Assembly (NCBI RefSeq): GCF_000308435.1
Contig: NZ_BAFR01000084.1
Span: 1 to 43,621, forward strand
Direction: 5' to 3'
Origin: Nocardia araoensis NBRC 100135
GTDB taxonomy: Bacteria; Actinomycetota; Actinomycetes; Mycobacteriales; Mycobacteriaceae
Length of the DNA stretch: 43,621 nt
Shown here: positions 8,592 through 16,061 of the stretch, piece by piece
Layout of the letters: every line of letters starts with the position of its first letter
Position numbering within the stretch: position 1 is the stretch's first letter
The notes under the pieces: model-generated
What the model was told of the DNA's origin: nothing
The model's input: the letters and a program-made list of their open reading frames with translations, nothing else
Database searches by the model: none
Made by a program: the position numbers and the translations under genes

Positions 8592-9263
8592 TCAGTGCGG
8601 TGGCGCGGCGGAGTACTCCTGTTCGGGCCGCCCGGTGCTGCCGTAACGCAGGCTCATGCGCACCGCGCCGCCGGCCACCAGCGCGGCGAGGTAGCGCTGG
8701 GCGGTGGCCCGGGAGATGCCGATGGCACTCGCGACCTCGCCTGCGGACAGCGGTGCGCCCGCGTCGAGAATCGCTCGCAGGACGGCGTCTTTGGTCGGGG
8801 AGGCGACAGTTGCCGCCGGGCTCGCGGTGACCGAGGGACGCAGCGCGTGCAGCGCAGCGGCAACCCGGGCGTTGTCGGCCTGCGGTACGGCGAGAATGCG
8901 CCGGTAGCGGGCGTAGGCGGCGAGCCGGGCGGCGAGTTCGGTATGCGGGAAGGGCTTGACGAGGTAGGACAGCGCGCCCGCCGCGACGGCGGCGCGCACG
9001 GACGCACTCTCCGTCGACGCGGTGAGCACCATGGCGTCGCAGCGGAGCGCACGGACGAAATCGATACCGGAGCCGTCCGGCAAGTAGACGTCCACCAGCG
9101 CCAGATCGATCGGCTGTGCCGCGACGAGTTCCCGCGCGGCGGCGAGGGTGTTGGCGGTGCCCGCCACCGTGAAACCCGGGATGGCCTGCACGATCCCGGC
9201 GTGCAGGTTCGCCACCCGGAAGTCGTCGTCGACGACGAGGACGGTCAGAGGCGGCGGGGCCAT
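8592..9263 (-). CDS. CitB/DcuR-type response regulator
   Basis: A 223-aa two-component regulator. The receiver domain (about 6-122) has the acidic pocket D12-D14, phospho-acceptor D58 in ALVDVYLPDGSG, T81 and K103 (LVKPF). The output region (about 160-215) carries a winged-helix/HTH reading LSAGEVASAIGISRATAQRY LAAL, the organisation of CitB/DcuR/DpiA regulators rather than OmpR or NarL types. ATG at 9263 lies inside the 3' end of the sensor-kinase gene (19-nt overlap), so translation is probably coupled. It would be phosphorylated by the adjacent kinase; the obvious target is the divergent ABC importer, which is inference. Confidence 0.92.
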   Translation of the reverse strand: MAPPPLTVLVVDDDFRVANLHAGIVQAIPGFTVAGTANTLAAARELVAAQPIDLALVDVYLPDGSGIDFVRALRCDAMVLTASTESASVRAAVAAGALSYLVKPFPHTELAARLAAYARYRRILAVPQADNARVAAALHALRPSVTASPAATVASPTKDAVLRAILDAGAPLSAGEVASAIGISRATAQRYLAALVAGGAVRMSLRYGSTGRPEQEYSAAPPH

Positions 9264-10927
9264 GACACCTCGCTTTCCACGAGCACCCCGGGGATGCGGG
9301 CGATGAATTCCGCACCGGTGAGCGGTGGCTCGCCGCCGCGGGGACTCGACAGGCGCACGTCGCCGCCATGGGCGCGGGCGATCTGGCGGATCAAGGCGAG
9401 TCCGACCCCGCGCCCGCCGGGGACGCCGCGGTCGTCGCGGGTCGAGATCCCTTCGGTGAACAGCGTGTCCACCAGATCGGGCGCGACACCATCGCCGCTG
9501 TCGGCGACGGTGATGTGCAGTGTCGAATCCTCCTGCACCAGTTCGACTTCCACCTGCCGTACCGGCCGGTCCCCGGCGCGCACGGCTTCCATGGCGTTGT
9601 CCAGCAGATTGCCGAGCACGGTGGTCACGTCCACCGGATCGGCGAGATCGCCCTCGACCCAGGTGTTGGGCCCGAGCACGAGTTCCACCCCGCTCTCCCT
9701 GGCGTGCGCGGCCTTGGCGGCCAGGAAGGCCTGCAGGTACGTGTCGTGGATGGCGTCGATGCCCGGCGTCGCCGGACCGAGCGGACCCGCGCCGATCAGT
9801 TCGTCCACCGACCGCGCCGCTTCCTCGACGTGCCCACTGTGCAGCAGTCCGCTGATCAGGTGCATCTTGTTGGAGAACTCGTGGCGCTGCGCGCGCAGCA
9901 CCGTGCTCATCGACTGCACCGCGTCCAGCTGCCTGGTCAGCGACTCCACGTCGGTGCGGTCGCGCACCGTGAGCACCGCGCCCAGATCGCGCCCGTCGCG
10001 GCTGACCCGGCGCGCGGAGACGATGACGACGTTCGCGCCGATCGTCGCCGAGGTGGGTTGCTGGTCGAGGTCGCGGAAGACCTCCAGCACCCGCGGGGTG
10101 AGTCCGATCCGATCCACCGGGCATCCGATGTCCGGCGCGATGCCGAGCAACCTGCGCGCCTCGTCGCTGACGAAGGTCGTGCGCCACGCCGCGTCGACGG
10201 CCAGCACGCCGCCGCCGATGCCGTGCAGCACCGCGGCCTGGCCGCGGACCAACTCGGCCAGCTCGTCCGGTTCCAGCCCGAGCGTCAGCCCGCGCCACCG
10301 GCGGGCGAGCAGCGCCGATCCGGCGATGCCGACCGCGAGCGCGACCGCGACCAGCCCGCCCGCGGTGCGCAGATCGCCGAGCAGTTGCTCGTGCACCGCG
10401 TCGGTGGCGATGCCGACGCTGACCGCCCCGACCACACGGTCGGAACCGGGTGCCGTGACGGGAACCTTCGCGCGCACGGAGTCGCCGAGCGTGCCGCGTT
10501 CCTCGGTGATCGACTCGCGGCCCGCGAGCGCCTCCGACGGATCGGTGCTGACGTGCTCGGCGAGCCGCCCGGCGTCCGGATGCGCCAGGCGGATGCCGGC
10601 GTCATCGGTGATGACCACGAACAGGGCATCGTTGCGCTGGGTCGCGTCCACCGCGACCCGCTCCAGCGGGCCGGTGGCCAGTTCCTGACGCACGCCGGGA
10701 TCGACCGCGCCCGGCGCGTATGCGGCCACCTCGGTGCGCACCACCGGGTCGGCGGCGACGGTGCGCGCGACCGCCAGCGCGCGCTGGCCGTAGGCGTCGC
10801 GCAGCCGCTGATCACTGAGGTAGCCGAACACCGCGAACGCGACCCCGAGCGTCAGCGCGACCACCAGGATCTGCGACAGCAGAACCTGGGTCCGCAACCG
10901 CACGGCCCGCGCGCCCTCAGTGGCCAT
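9245..10927 (-). CDS. CitA/DcuS-type sensor histidine kinase
   Basis: A 560-aa membrane kinase. TM1 covers about residues 12-36, the extracytoplasmic sCACHE/PAS-like sensor 37-188, TM2 189-208, a cytosolic PAS 215-325, then the phospho-acceptor box RAQRHEFSNKMHLISGLL with H349. This 'RHE/DFxNxxH' form is specific to the CitA/DcuS (HPK5) group. The HATPase domain shows NLLDNAMEAV (N box), GDGV and GGRGVGLAL (G boxes). The sensor region includes ALFVVITDDAGIRLAHP, as in citrate- and C4-dicarboxylate-binding sensors. ATG at 10927 is chosen over 11083, because the 52-codon extension has no support and would overlap the ABC gene start. The ligand is not predictable, but the class usually binds carboxylates. 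Confidence 0.93.
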   Translation of the reverse strand: MATEGARAVRLRTQVLLSQILVVALTLGVAFAVFGYLSDQRLRDAYGQRALAVARTVAADPVVRTEVAAYAPGAVDPGVRQELATGPLERVAVDATQRNDALFVVITDDAGIRLAHPDAGRLAEHVSTDPSEALAGRESITEERGTLGDSVRAKVPVTAPGSDRVVGAVSVGIATDAVHEQLLGDLRTAGGLVAVALAVGIAGSALLARRWRGLTLGLEPDELAELVRGQAAVLHGIGGGVLAVDAAWRTTFVSDEARRLLGIAPDIGCPVDRIGLTPRVLEVFRDLDQQPTSATIGANVVIVSARRVSRDGRDLGAVLTVRDRTDVESLTRQLDAVQSMSTVLRAQRHEFSNKMHLISGLLHSGHVEEAARSVDELIGAGPLGPATPGIDAIHDTYLQAFLAAKAAHARESGVELVLGPNTWVEGDLADPVDVTTVLGNLLDNAMEAVRAGDRPVRQVEVELVQEDSTLHITVADSGDGVAPDLVDTLFTEGISTRDDRGVPGGRGVGLALIRQIARAHGGDVRLSSPRGGEPPLTGAEFIARIPGVLVESEVSWPRRL

Positions 10928-10959
10928 GGCCGCAGCATAGGCGCAGACCACCGCGCACG

Positions 10960-10989
10960 GCGCATGAGCAGAATGCGCAAAACCCGCAT
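10960..10989. promoter_or_regulatory. Three half-sites at exact 12-bp spacing in the kinase/ABC divergent promoter
   Basis: CGCAT (10961-10965), ATGCG (10973-10977) and CGCAT (10985-10989) alternate in orientation with 7-nt spacers, giving two overlapping inverted repeats. The first extends to GCGCAT/ATGCGC (10960-10978). The 12-bp start-to-start distance is close to one helical turn. The block lies 33 nt upstream of the sensor-kinase start, in the 155-bp region shared with the ABC operon. It is a good candidate binding array for the CitB-type regulator. Confidence 0.45.
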
Positions 10990-11007
10990 ATCCCGCGTTT
11001 GTGGCGG

Positions 11008-11019
11008 TTGTGCGCACAA
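11008..11019. promoter_or_regulatory. 12-bp perfect palindrome in the ABC importer promoter region
   Basis: TTGTGCGCACAA is a perfect dyad, flanked by GCGG on the left and CTCCGC on the right. It lies 64 bp before the ATG of the ABC ATPase gene and 81 bp before the kinase gene on the other strand. The position suits an activator or repressor site for the ABC operon. No protein can be assigned. Confidence 0.42.
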
Positions 11020-11082
11020 GCTCCGCCGTGTGACCGGGGACACGTACCTTCGCCCTACCCGATCTCGCAGGAGTAGGAAGCA

Positions 11083-11890
11083 ATGACGCAATCCCTCATC
11101 GAGCTGCGGAACGCGACCAAGCGTTTCCCCGGCACCGGCGGCGGCATCCACACCGCCGTGCGCAATCTGAACCTCACGGTGCGCCCCGGCGAATTCGTCG
11201 CCGTCGTCGGCCCGACCGGATGCGGCAAGTCCACCACATTGTCGCTGGTGTCCGGCCTGGAACCGGCCTCGGCCGGACGGACGCTGGTGCGCGGCAAGGA
11301 CGTCGACGGCATCCCGGACGGCATCGGCTACATGTTCCAGCAAGACGCGGTGTTGCCGTGGAAGAGCGTGCTGGACAACGTCGCGCTCGGCCCGCGCCTG
11401 CGCGGCGCGTCGAAGGCCGAGGCGCGCGCGAAGGCGTCGGAGTGGGTGCGCACGGTCGGTCTCGCCGGGTTCGAGAGCTACTACCCGCACCAGCTGTCCG
11501 GCGGTATGCGCAAGCGCGTGGCGCTGGCGCAGACGCTGGTCAACGAGCCGGAGATCCTGCTGATGGACGAGCCGTTCAGCGCGCTGGGACGTGCAGACCA
11601 GGCAGCTCATGCAGGACGAGCTGCTGCGGGTCTGGGCGGGCACCAACGCGGCGGTCGTCTTCGTCACCCACGATCTGGAGGAGGCGATCGTGCTCGCCGA
11701 TCGGGTGGTCGTGATGACCGCGAGCCCGGCCACCGTCTGCGGGGACTTCACCGTCGGCCTGGCACGGCCGCGCAGTGTCGAGGACGTGCGGCTGACGGCC
11801 GAGTTCCGCGACATCTACAAGGAGATCTGGGAGACGCTGCGCGATCAGGTCGAGGCCGCTCGGGCGAAGGGAGCCTCCCGTGTCGCATGA
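11083..11890 (+). pseudogene. ABC importer ATP-binding protein (TauB/SsuB/NrtD type), interrupted by a 1-nt frameshift
   Basis: The first frame from ATG 11083 encodes Walker A GPTGCGKST (43-51), a Q-loop (MFQQDAVLPW), the signature LSGGMRKRVALAQ and Walker B ILLMDEPFSAL. It then loses homology at 11586-11588, where a GGG run stands where GG would be expected. With one G removed, the frame continues L-D-V-Q-T-R-Q-L-M, the normal D-loop, then VVFVTHDLEEAI (H-loop) and an ordinary C-terminus ending at 11890. The repaired product is 268 aa; unrepaired, the reading frame runs as nonsense to 11928. Everything else is intact and the permease start overlaps by 11 nt. The break is either a homopolymer sequencing error or a very recent mutation. 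Confidence 0.88.
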
Positions 11891-12767
11891 CGTACTGGTC
11901 CAGGATGCCGTCGACGAGCCCGCGGTGACGAACGAGACCGAAGAGCAGATCCTGGCCCGGGTCCGGACCACCGCGCGCCGCGCCCGGATCCGCACCTGGG
12001 GCCTGCGCGTCGCGCTCGTGGCGCTGTGGCTGGGCGCGTGGGAGCTCACCGCCACGGTGTGGATCGACCCGTTCTTCTACTCCAAGCCCTCGCTGATCTG
12101 GGCGCGATTGGTCGAATGGTTCACCGAGGGAACGCAATTCGGCTCGATCTGGTTGCAGATTTACACCACCGTGCAGGAGGCCGTGCTGGGCTTCGTGATC
12201 GGCACGGTGGCCGGCGTCGTGCTCGGCGTGCTGCTCGGCCGCAGCCGGTACTGGGCCGAGGTGCTCGCGCCGTTCATCAAGGCGCTCAACGCGGTTCCGC
12301 GCATCGTGCTGGCGTCGCTGTTCATCATCTGGTTCGGTCTCGGACTGAGCTCGAAGGTCGCGACCGTGGTGGTGCTGGTGTTCTTCGCGGTGTTCTTCAA
12401 CGCGTTCACCGGTGCTCGGGAAGTGGACGGCAACGTGATCGACAACGCTCGCATCCTCGGCGCGAGCCGCAGGCAAGTGCTGGTGTCGATCGTGCTGCCG
12501 AGCGCGACGACCTGGATCCTGTCCAGCCTGCACACCGCCTTCGGTTTCGCGCTGATCGGCGCGGTGGTGGGCGAATACGCGGGCGCGAGCAAGGGTTTGG
12601 GCCTGCTGATCAGCAACGCGCAGGGCACCTTCGACTCGGCGGGCATCTACGCGGGCATGATCATCGTCACCGTGGCCGCCCTGATCGCCGAGTGGGGCAT
12701 CGGTACGGCGGAGAACCGGTTGCTGAAATGGCGGCCCTCGCAGTCGACCTCGAACCACGGGATCTGA
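11880..12767 (+). CDS. ABC importer permease (TauC/SsuC/ThiX type)
   Basis: A 295-aa inner-membrane permease with about six TM helices and the EAA-type cytoplasmic loop (GASRRQVLVSIVLPSATTWI) that contacts the ATPase. It belongs to the sulfonate/nitrate/thiamine-precursor group: YSKPSLIWARLVEWF and VLGVLLGRSRYWAEVLAPF are characteristic. The start is GTG at 11880 with GAAGGGAG just upstream; it overlaps the ATPase gene end by 11 nt, implying coupled translation. It forms the membrane channel for the binding protein encoded 2 nt downstream. If the ATPase frameshift is real, the importer lacks its own motor unless another ATPase substitutes. Confidence 0.92.
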   Translation: MSHDVLVQDAVDEPAVTNETEEQILARVRTTARRARIRTWGLRVALVALWLGAWELTATVWIDPFFYSKPSLIWARLVEWFTEGTQFGSIWLQIYTTVQEAVLGFVIGTVAGVVLGVLLGRSRYWAEVLAPFIKALNAVPRIVLASLFIIWFGLGLSSKVATVVVLVFFAVFFNAFTGAREVDGNVIDNARILGASRRQVLVSIVLPSATTWILSSLHTAFGFALIGAVVGEYAGASKGLGLLISNAQGTFDSAGIYAGMIIVTVAALIAEWGIGTAENRLLKWRPSQSTSNHGI

Positions 12768-12769
12768 AC

Positions 12770-13819
12770 ATGAGGCATCGCAAACAGTTGGCGCTCGTCG
12801 CCGTCGTGATCGCGGCGCTGCTGACGGCCACCGGATGCCGGGACTCCCGCACTATTCCGATGGCCGACGGCCGCCCCCGGATCACCATCATGGTGGGCGG
12901 GCTGGAGAAGGTGATCTACCTGCCCGCCGTGCTCACCCGGCAACTCGGCTTCTTCGAGCGCAACGACATCGACGTCCAGCTGCTCGGCGAGCAGTCCGGA
13001 GCCACGGCGGAGACCGCGTTGCTCACCGGGGACGTGCAGGGTGTGGTCGGGTTCTACGACCACACCATCGATCTGCAGGCCAAGGACCAGTGCATCCGCT
13101 CGGTGGTGCAGATGTCCGACGTGCCGGGTGAGGTCGAGCTGGTGTCGAAGGCGGAGGCGGACATCACCTCGGTCGCCGACCTGCGCGGCAAGAAGCTGGG
13201 CGTGACCTCGCTCGGCTCCTCCACCGACTTCCTCACCCAGGCGCTCACCGGCCAGGTCGGCATGGGCACCGCCGATTACACCCGGGTGAAAGTCGGTGCG
13301 GGACAGACGTTCATCGCGGGGATGAACCACGGCGGCATCGACGCGGGCATGACCACCGATCCCACGGTGGCGCAGATGGTGAACTCCGGCGAGGCGCGAA
13401 TCCTCGTCGACCTGCGCACCGAGGCGGGCACCAGGGCCGCGCTGGGCGGGCTGTATCCGGCGACGTCGCTGTACATGAGCTGCGCGACGATCGAGGCCCA
13501 CCCGGACATCGTGCGCAAGCTCGCCGCCGCGTTCGTGCAGACGCTGCAGTGGATCGATACGCACACGCCCGAGGAGATCGCCGAGAAGATGCCGCCGCAG
13601 TACGCGAGCGCGGGCAAGGACCTCTACGTCCAATCGATCCGCGACTCCATCGGCATGTTCAACGCCGACGGATTGATGAAACCCGAAGGCGCGCAGAACG
13701 TGCTGGACATCTTGGGCAAGTATTCGAAGAACGTGCGGCCCGTGCGCGATCGCATCGACCTGTCCGAGACCTACACCACGCAGTTCGTGGAGGAGGCGTT
13801 GCGGGCGCCGCGACAGTAG
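12770..13819 (+). CDS. ABC importer substrate-binding lipoprotein (NMT1/SsuA-like)
   Basis: A 349-aa lipoprotein. The N-terminus has basic residues, a hydrophobic core and a lipobox ending LLTATGC (C23), so it would be lipid-anchored outside the membrane. The mature part shows the NMT1/TauA pattern: GGLEKVIYLPAVLTRQLGFF, then VADLRGKKLGVTSLGSSTDF, then FVQTLQWIDTHTPEEIAEKM. ATG at 12770 lies 2 nt after the permease stop. Related proteins bind nitrate, alkanesulfonates, taurine, pyrimidine precursors or aromatic acids. The CitA-like sensor encoded across the promoter hints at a carboxylate, but this is inference. Confidence 0.9.
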   Translation: MRHRKQLALVAVVIAALLTATGCRDSRTIPMADGRPRITIMVGGLEKVIYLPAVLTRQLGFFERNDIDVQLLGEQSGATAETALLTGDVQGVVGFYDHTIDLQAKDQCIRSVVQMSDVPGEVELVSKAEADITSVADLRGKKLGVTSLGSSTDFLTQALTGQVGMGTADYTRVKVGAGQTFIAGMNHGGIDAGMTTDPTVAQMVNSGEARILVDLRTEAGTRAALGGLYPATSLYMSCATIEAHPDIVRKLAAAFVQTLQWIDTHTPEEIAEKMPPQYASAGKDLYVQSIRDSIGMFNADGLMKPEGAQNVLDILGKYSKNVRPVRDRIDLSETYTTQFVEEALRAPRQ

Positions 13820-13837
13820 CGGAATCGGTGACCAAGT

Positions 13838-13868
13838 GCGGCCGCCCGGGCTCGTCCCGGGCGGCCGC
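13838..13868 (+). terminator. 13-bp GC hairpin after the ABC operon
   Basis: GCGGCCGCCCGGG (13838-13850) pairs perfectly with CCCGGGCGGCCGC (13856-13868) around the loop CTCGT. It starts 18 nt after the stop of the binding-protein gene. There is no T-run, the usual state of actinobacterial hairpin terminators. It also separates the operon from the nucleoside transporter. Confidence 0.75.
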
Positions 13869-13969
13869 CGATGTGCCGACACCCGACCGGGGCTTCTCAA
13901 CTGTGAAGACACCGCACCATAAACCGACATGAGAGGTGCTCCCCTAAGCCGAAGTACGCCACAGTCGAG

Positions 13970-15187
13970 GTGCGCGTGCATCATCTGATCGGATTCGCCG
14001 GGCTGGTGTGTTTCCTGCTGCTGGCCTGGCTGCCCAGCACCGACCGCCGCGCCGCCGCCGCTCGGCTGCCGCGGATAGCCCTCCTGCTGATCGTGCAGTT
14101 CGCGCTCGGTTTCCTGTTGCTGCGGACCGGGGTCGGTGGCACCGTGATCCGCGCCGTCAGCGACGCCTTCGCCCACATCCTCGGCTACGCAGCCCAGGGC
14201 ACCGCCTTCGTGTTCGGCGACCTGCCCGCCGTCGGCAGCAGCGGGCCCGCATTCCTGTTCGCGGTCCTGATGCCGATCGTGCTCGTCTCCGCCCTGATCG
14301 GCATCCTGCAACACCTGCGGGTGCTGCCGTTGATCATCAAATACCTCGGCCTGCTGCTGGCCTGGGTGAGCGGCTTCGGCAAGATCGAATCGTTCAACGC
14401 GGTCGCCTCCGCCGTTCTCGGCCAGTCCGAGGTGTTCATCTCGCTGCGTGCCATGCTCGACGACATCCCGCCGCAGCGGATGTACACCCTGGCGGCCTCG
14501 GCGATGTCGACGGTTTCGGCGGGCATCCTCGGCGCGTACATGTTGCTCATCGACCCGAGGTACGCGATCGCGGCCATCGTGCTGAACATGCTCGGCGCTT
14601 TCGTGGTGTGCTCGCTGATCAACCCCTACGCGGTCGGCGCCGCCGACGATGCCAGGCTGCTCGGCGCGGAGATCGCCGACAGCCGCAAGCGGCAATCGTT
14701 CTTCGAGATGCTCACCGAGTACATCCTGGTCGGCTGGAAGGTCGCGTTCACCGTCGCGGCGATGCTGCTCGGATTCATCGCCTTGCTCGCCATGGTCAAC
14801 GGAATCTTCGCGGCGCTGTTCCACGGCACCACGTTCCAGGACGTGATGGGCCACGTCTTCGCCCCGCTGGCCTGGTTGACCGGCATCCCCTGGGACGAGG
14901 CGGCGGCCGCGGGCCGGTTCATGGGCACCAAGCTGGTGTCCAACGAAGTGGTCGCCATGCAGGAACTGAACCGGCGACACGCCGGACTGTCGGACCGCAC
15001 CGTCGCGATCGTCTCCACCTATCTGGTGTCGTTCGCGAACTTCTCCACCATCGCCATCGTCACCGGCGCGGTCCGCAGTCTCAGCGAGAAACAAGGCACC
15101 GTCATCGCCCGCAACGGGCTTCGCCTGCTCTACGGCGCCACCTTGGTCAGCTTCCTGTCCGCCACCATCGTCGGACTGCTGAGTTGA
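13970..15187 (+). CDS. nupC: NupC-type concentrative nucleoside transporter (CNT family)
   Basis: A 405-aa polytopic membrane protein closely resembling E. coli NupC throughout: GKIESFNAVASAVLGQSEVF, RMYTLAASAMSTVSAGILGA, LINPYAVGA, MATKLVSNE-type segment (FMGTKLVSNEVVAMQEL) and VSFANFSTIAIVTGAV. These include the nucleoside- and cation-contacting motifs of CNT proteins, so it should import nucleosides driven by H+ or Na+. GTG at 13970 gives MRVHHL, comparable to the NupC N-terminus; GTG at 13976 is an alternative. It converges on the siderophore-interacting protein gene with 7 bp between stops; the stop codons sit within a small inverted repeat, TGAAC-GGA-GTTCA. Confidence 0.93.
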   Translation: MRVHHLIGFAGLVCFLLLAWLPSTDRRAAAARLPRIALLLIVQFALGFLLLRTGVGGTVIRAVSDAFAHILGYAAQGTAFVFGDLPAVGSSGPAFLFAVLMPIVLVSALIGILQHLRVLPLIIKYLGLLLAWVSGFGKIESFNAVASAVLGQSEVFISLRAMLDDIPPQRMYTLAASAMSTVSAGILGAYMLLIDPRYAIAAIVLNMLGAFVVCSLINPYAVGAADDARLLGAEIADSRKRQSFFEMLTEYILVGWKVAFTVAAMLLGFIALLAMVNGIFAALFHGTTFQDVMGHVFAPLAWLTGIPWDEAAAAGRFMGTKLVSNEVVAMQELNRRHAGLSDRTVAIVSTYLVSFANFSTIAIVTGAVRSLSEKQGTVIARNGLRLLYGATLVSFLSATIVGLLS

Positions 15188-15194
15188 ACGGAGT

Positions 15195-15950
15195 TCAGCT
15201 GTTGGCCCCCTCGGCCGCCCGCAGTTCGGCCTTCCATTCCCGGAAGCCCTCCTCGGTGCGGCCGCGTCGCCAATATCCGGAGATCGACGCCGCCCACTCG
15301 GCGGAAACGCCGCGATCCCTGCGGATGTAGCGGCGCAGATCCTTCATGACCGCCTCGGCCTCGCCGTGGATGAACACCTGGACCTGCCCCGGTGTCCACG
15401 GCGCGGAGCGGACGGCCTCGGCGAGCACCTCGCCCGGGGAACGGACGCCGCGGTGCAGCCAGGTCAGCTCGATGCCGTCCGGCTTCTTCAACGGCAATTC
15501 GTCGTCCGGACCGGCGACCTCGACGAACGCCAGCCCGGTCGCCTCACCCGGCAGCGCCTCGAGTGCGGCGGCGATGGCGGGCAGCGCCGCCTCGTCACCG
15601 GCCAGCAGATGCCAGTCGGCATCCGGGCGGGGGGCGTAGGCGCCGTTGGGGCCATAGAAATCGATGGTCTCGCCGGGCTGGACGGCGGCAGCCCATGGTC
15701 CCGCGATGCCTTCCGCGCCGTGGTAGACGAAATCGACCGCGATCTCCCCGGCGACGGAATCGACGGACCGGACGGTGTAGGTGCGCAGCACCTCGTTCCC
15801 GTCCTGCGGGAAGATGAACTTCACGTACGAGTCGGTGAACTCGCTGGGCCGGAACGCGGCGAAGCCTGGCCCGCCGAGATGCACCCTGATCAGGTGCGGG
15901 GTGAGCCATTCGGTGCGCTGCACCGTGAGGGTGGTGCGGGGACGTGCCAA
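15195..15950 (-). CDS. Siderophore-interacting protein (FAD-dependent ferric-siderophore reductase)
   Basis: A 251-aa cytosolic flavoprotein of the SIP/ViuB family. The FAD-binding barrel contains the RTYTVRSVD motif (R-x-Y-T/S) and FVYHGAEGIAGPWAAAVQPG. The NAD(P)H-binding half has DWHLLAGDEAALPAIAAALE and VFIHGEAEAVMKDLRRYIRR, with a C-terminal SGYWRRGRTEEGFREWK typical of the family. It reduces Fe(III)-siderophores after uptake to release iron. TTG at 15950 is chosen because a perfect GGAGG lies 5 nt upstream; the frame reaches 15971 but that start lacks a site. An IdeR-like box lies just upstream, so expression should rise on iron starvation. Confidence 0.93.
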   Translation of the reverse strand: MARPRTTLTVQRTEWLTPHLIRVHLGGPGFAAFRPSEFTDSYVKFIFPQDGNEVLRTYTVRSVDSVAGEIAVDFVYHGAEGIAGPWAAAVQPGETIDFYGPNGAYAPRPDADWHLLAGDEAALPAIAAALEALPGEATGLAFVEVAGPDDELPLKKPDGIELTWLHRGVRSPGEVLAEAVRSAPWTPGQVQVFIHGEAEAVMKDLRRYIRRDRGVSAEWAASISGYWRRGRTEEGFREWKAELRAAEGANS

Positions 15951-15971
15951 GAGAACCTCCGATATTAACAA

Positions 15972-15990
15972 TTAGGATTGCCTTACTTAC
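15972..15990. promoter_or_regulatory. IdeR/DtxR-type iron box
   Basis: TTAGGATTGCCTTACTTAC matches the 19-bp iron-box consensus TTAGGTTAGGCTAACCTAA at 13 of 19 positions, counted by eye, including the whole TTAGG left end. It sits 22 nt upstream of the TTG start of the siderophore-interacting protein and about 70 nt before the divergent nitroreductase. The flanking DNA is AT-rich in an otherwise GC-rich region. Fe(II)-loaded IdeR would repress here. Confidence 0.72.
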
Positions 15991-16061
15991 CCTACCTGTG
16001 TTCCGCTCAGGCTGCGGGCAACCGCTGACGGCGCGCCGGCCCGGGCGAAAGGATGATGCCC

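Noticed and set aside
8592..10298. A single 568-aa protein ending in the response regulator
   Set aside because: The part before the ATG at 9263 is out-of-frame kinase sequence; the receiver domain begins right at that ATG, overlapping the kinase end by 19 nt.
11586..11588. Programmed -1/+1 ribosomal frameshift in the ABC ATPase
   Set aside because: No slippery heptamer or downstream pseudoknot is evident, and frameshifting is not known for this family; an indel or sequencing error is simpler.
12647..15094. 815-codon open frame on the minus strand across the ABC and nucleoside transporter genes
   Set aside because: It is antisense to well-supported genes with clear domains; its composition (Arg/Asp/His/Gly-rich, no motifs) is that of a GC-rich shadow frame.
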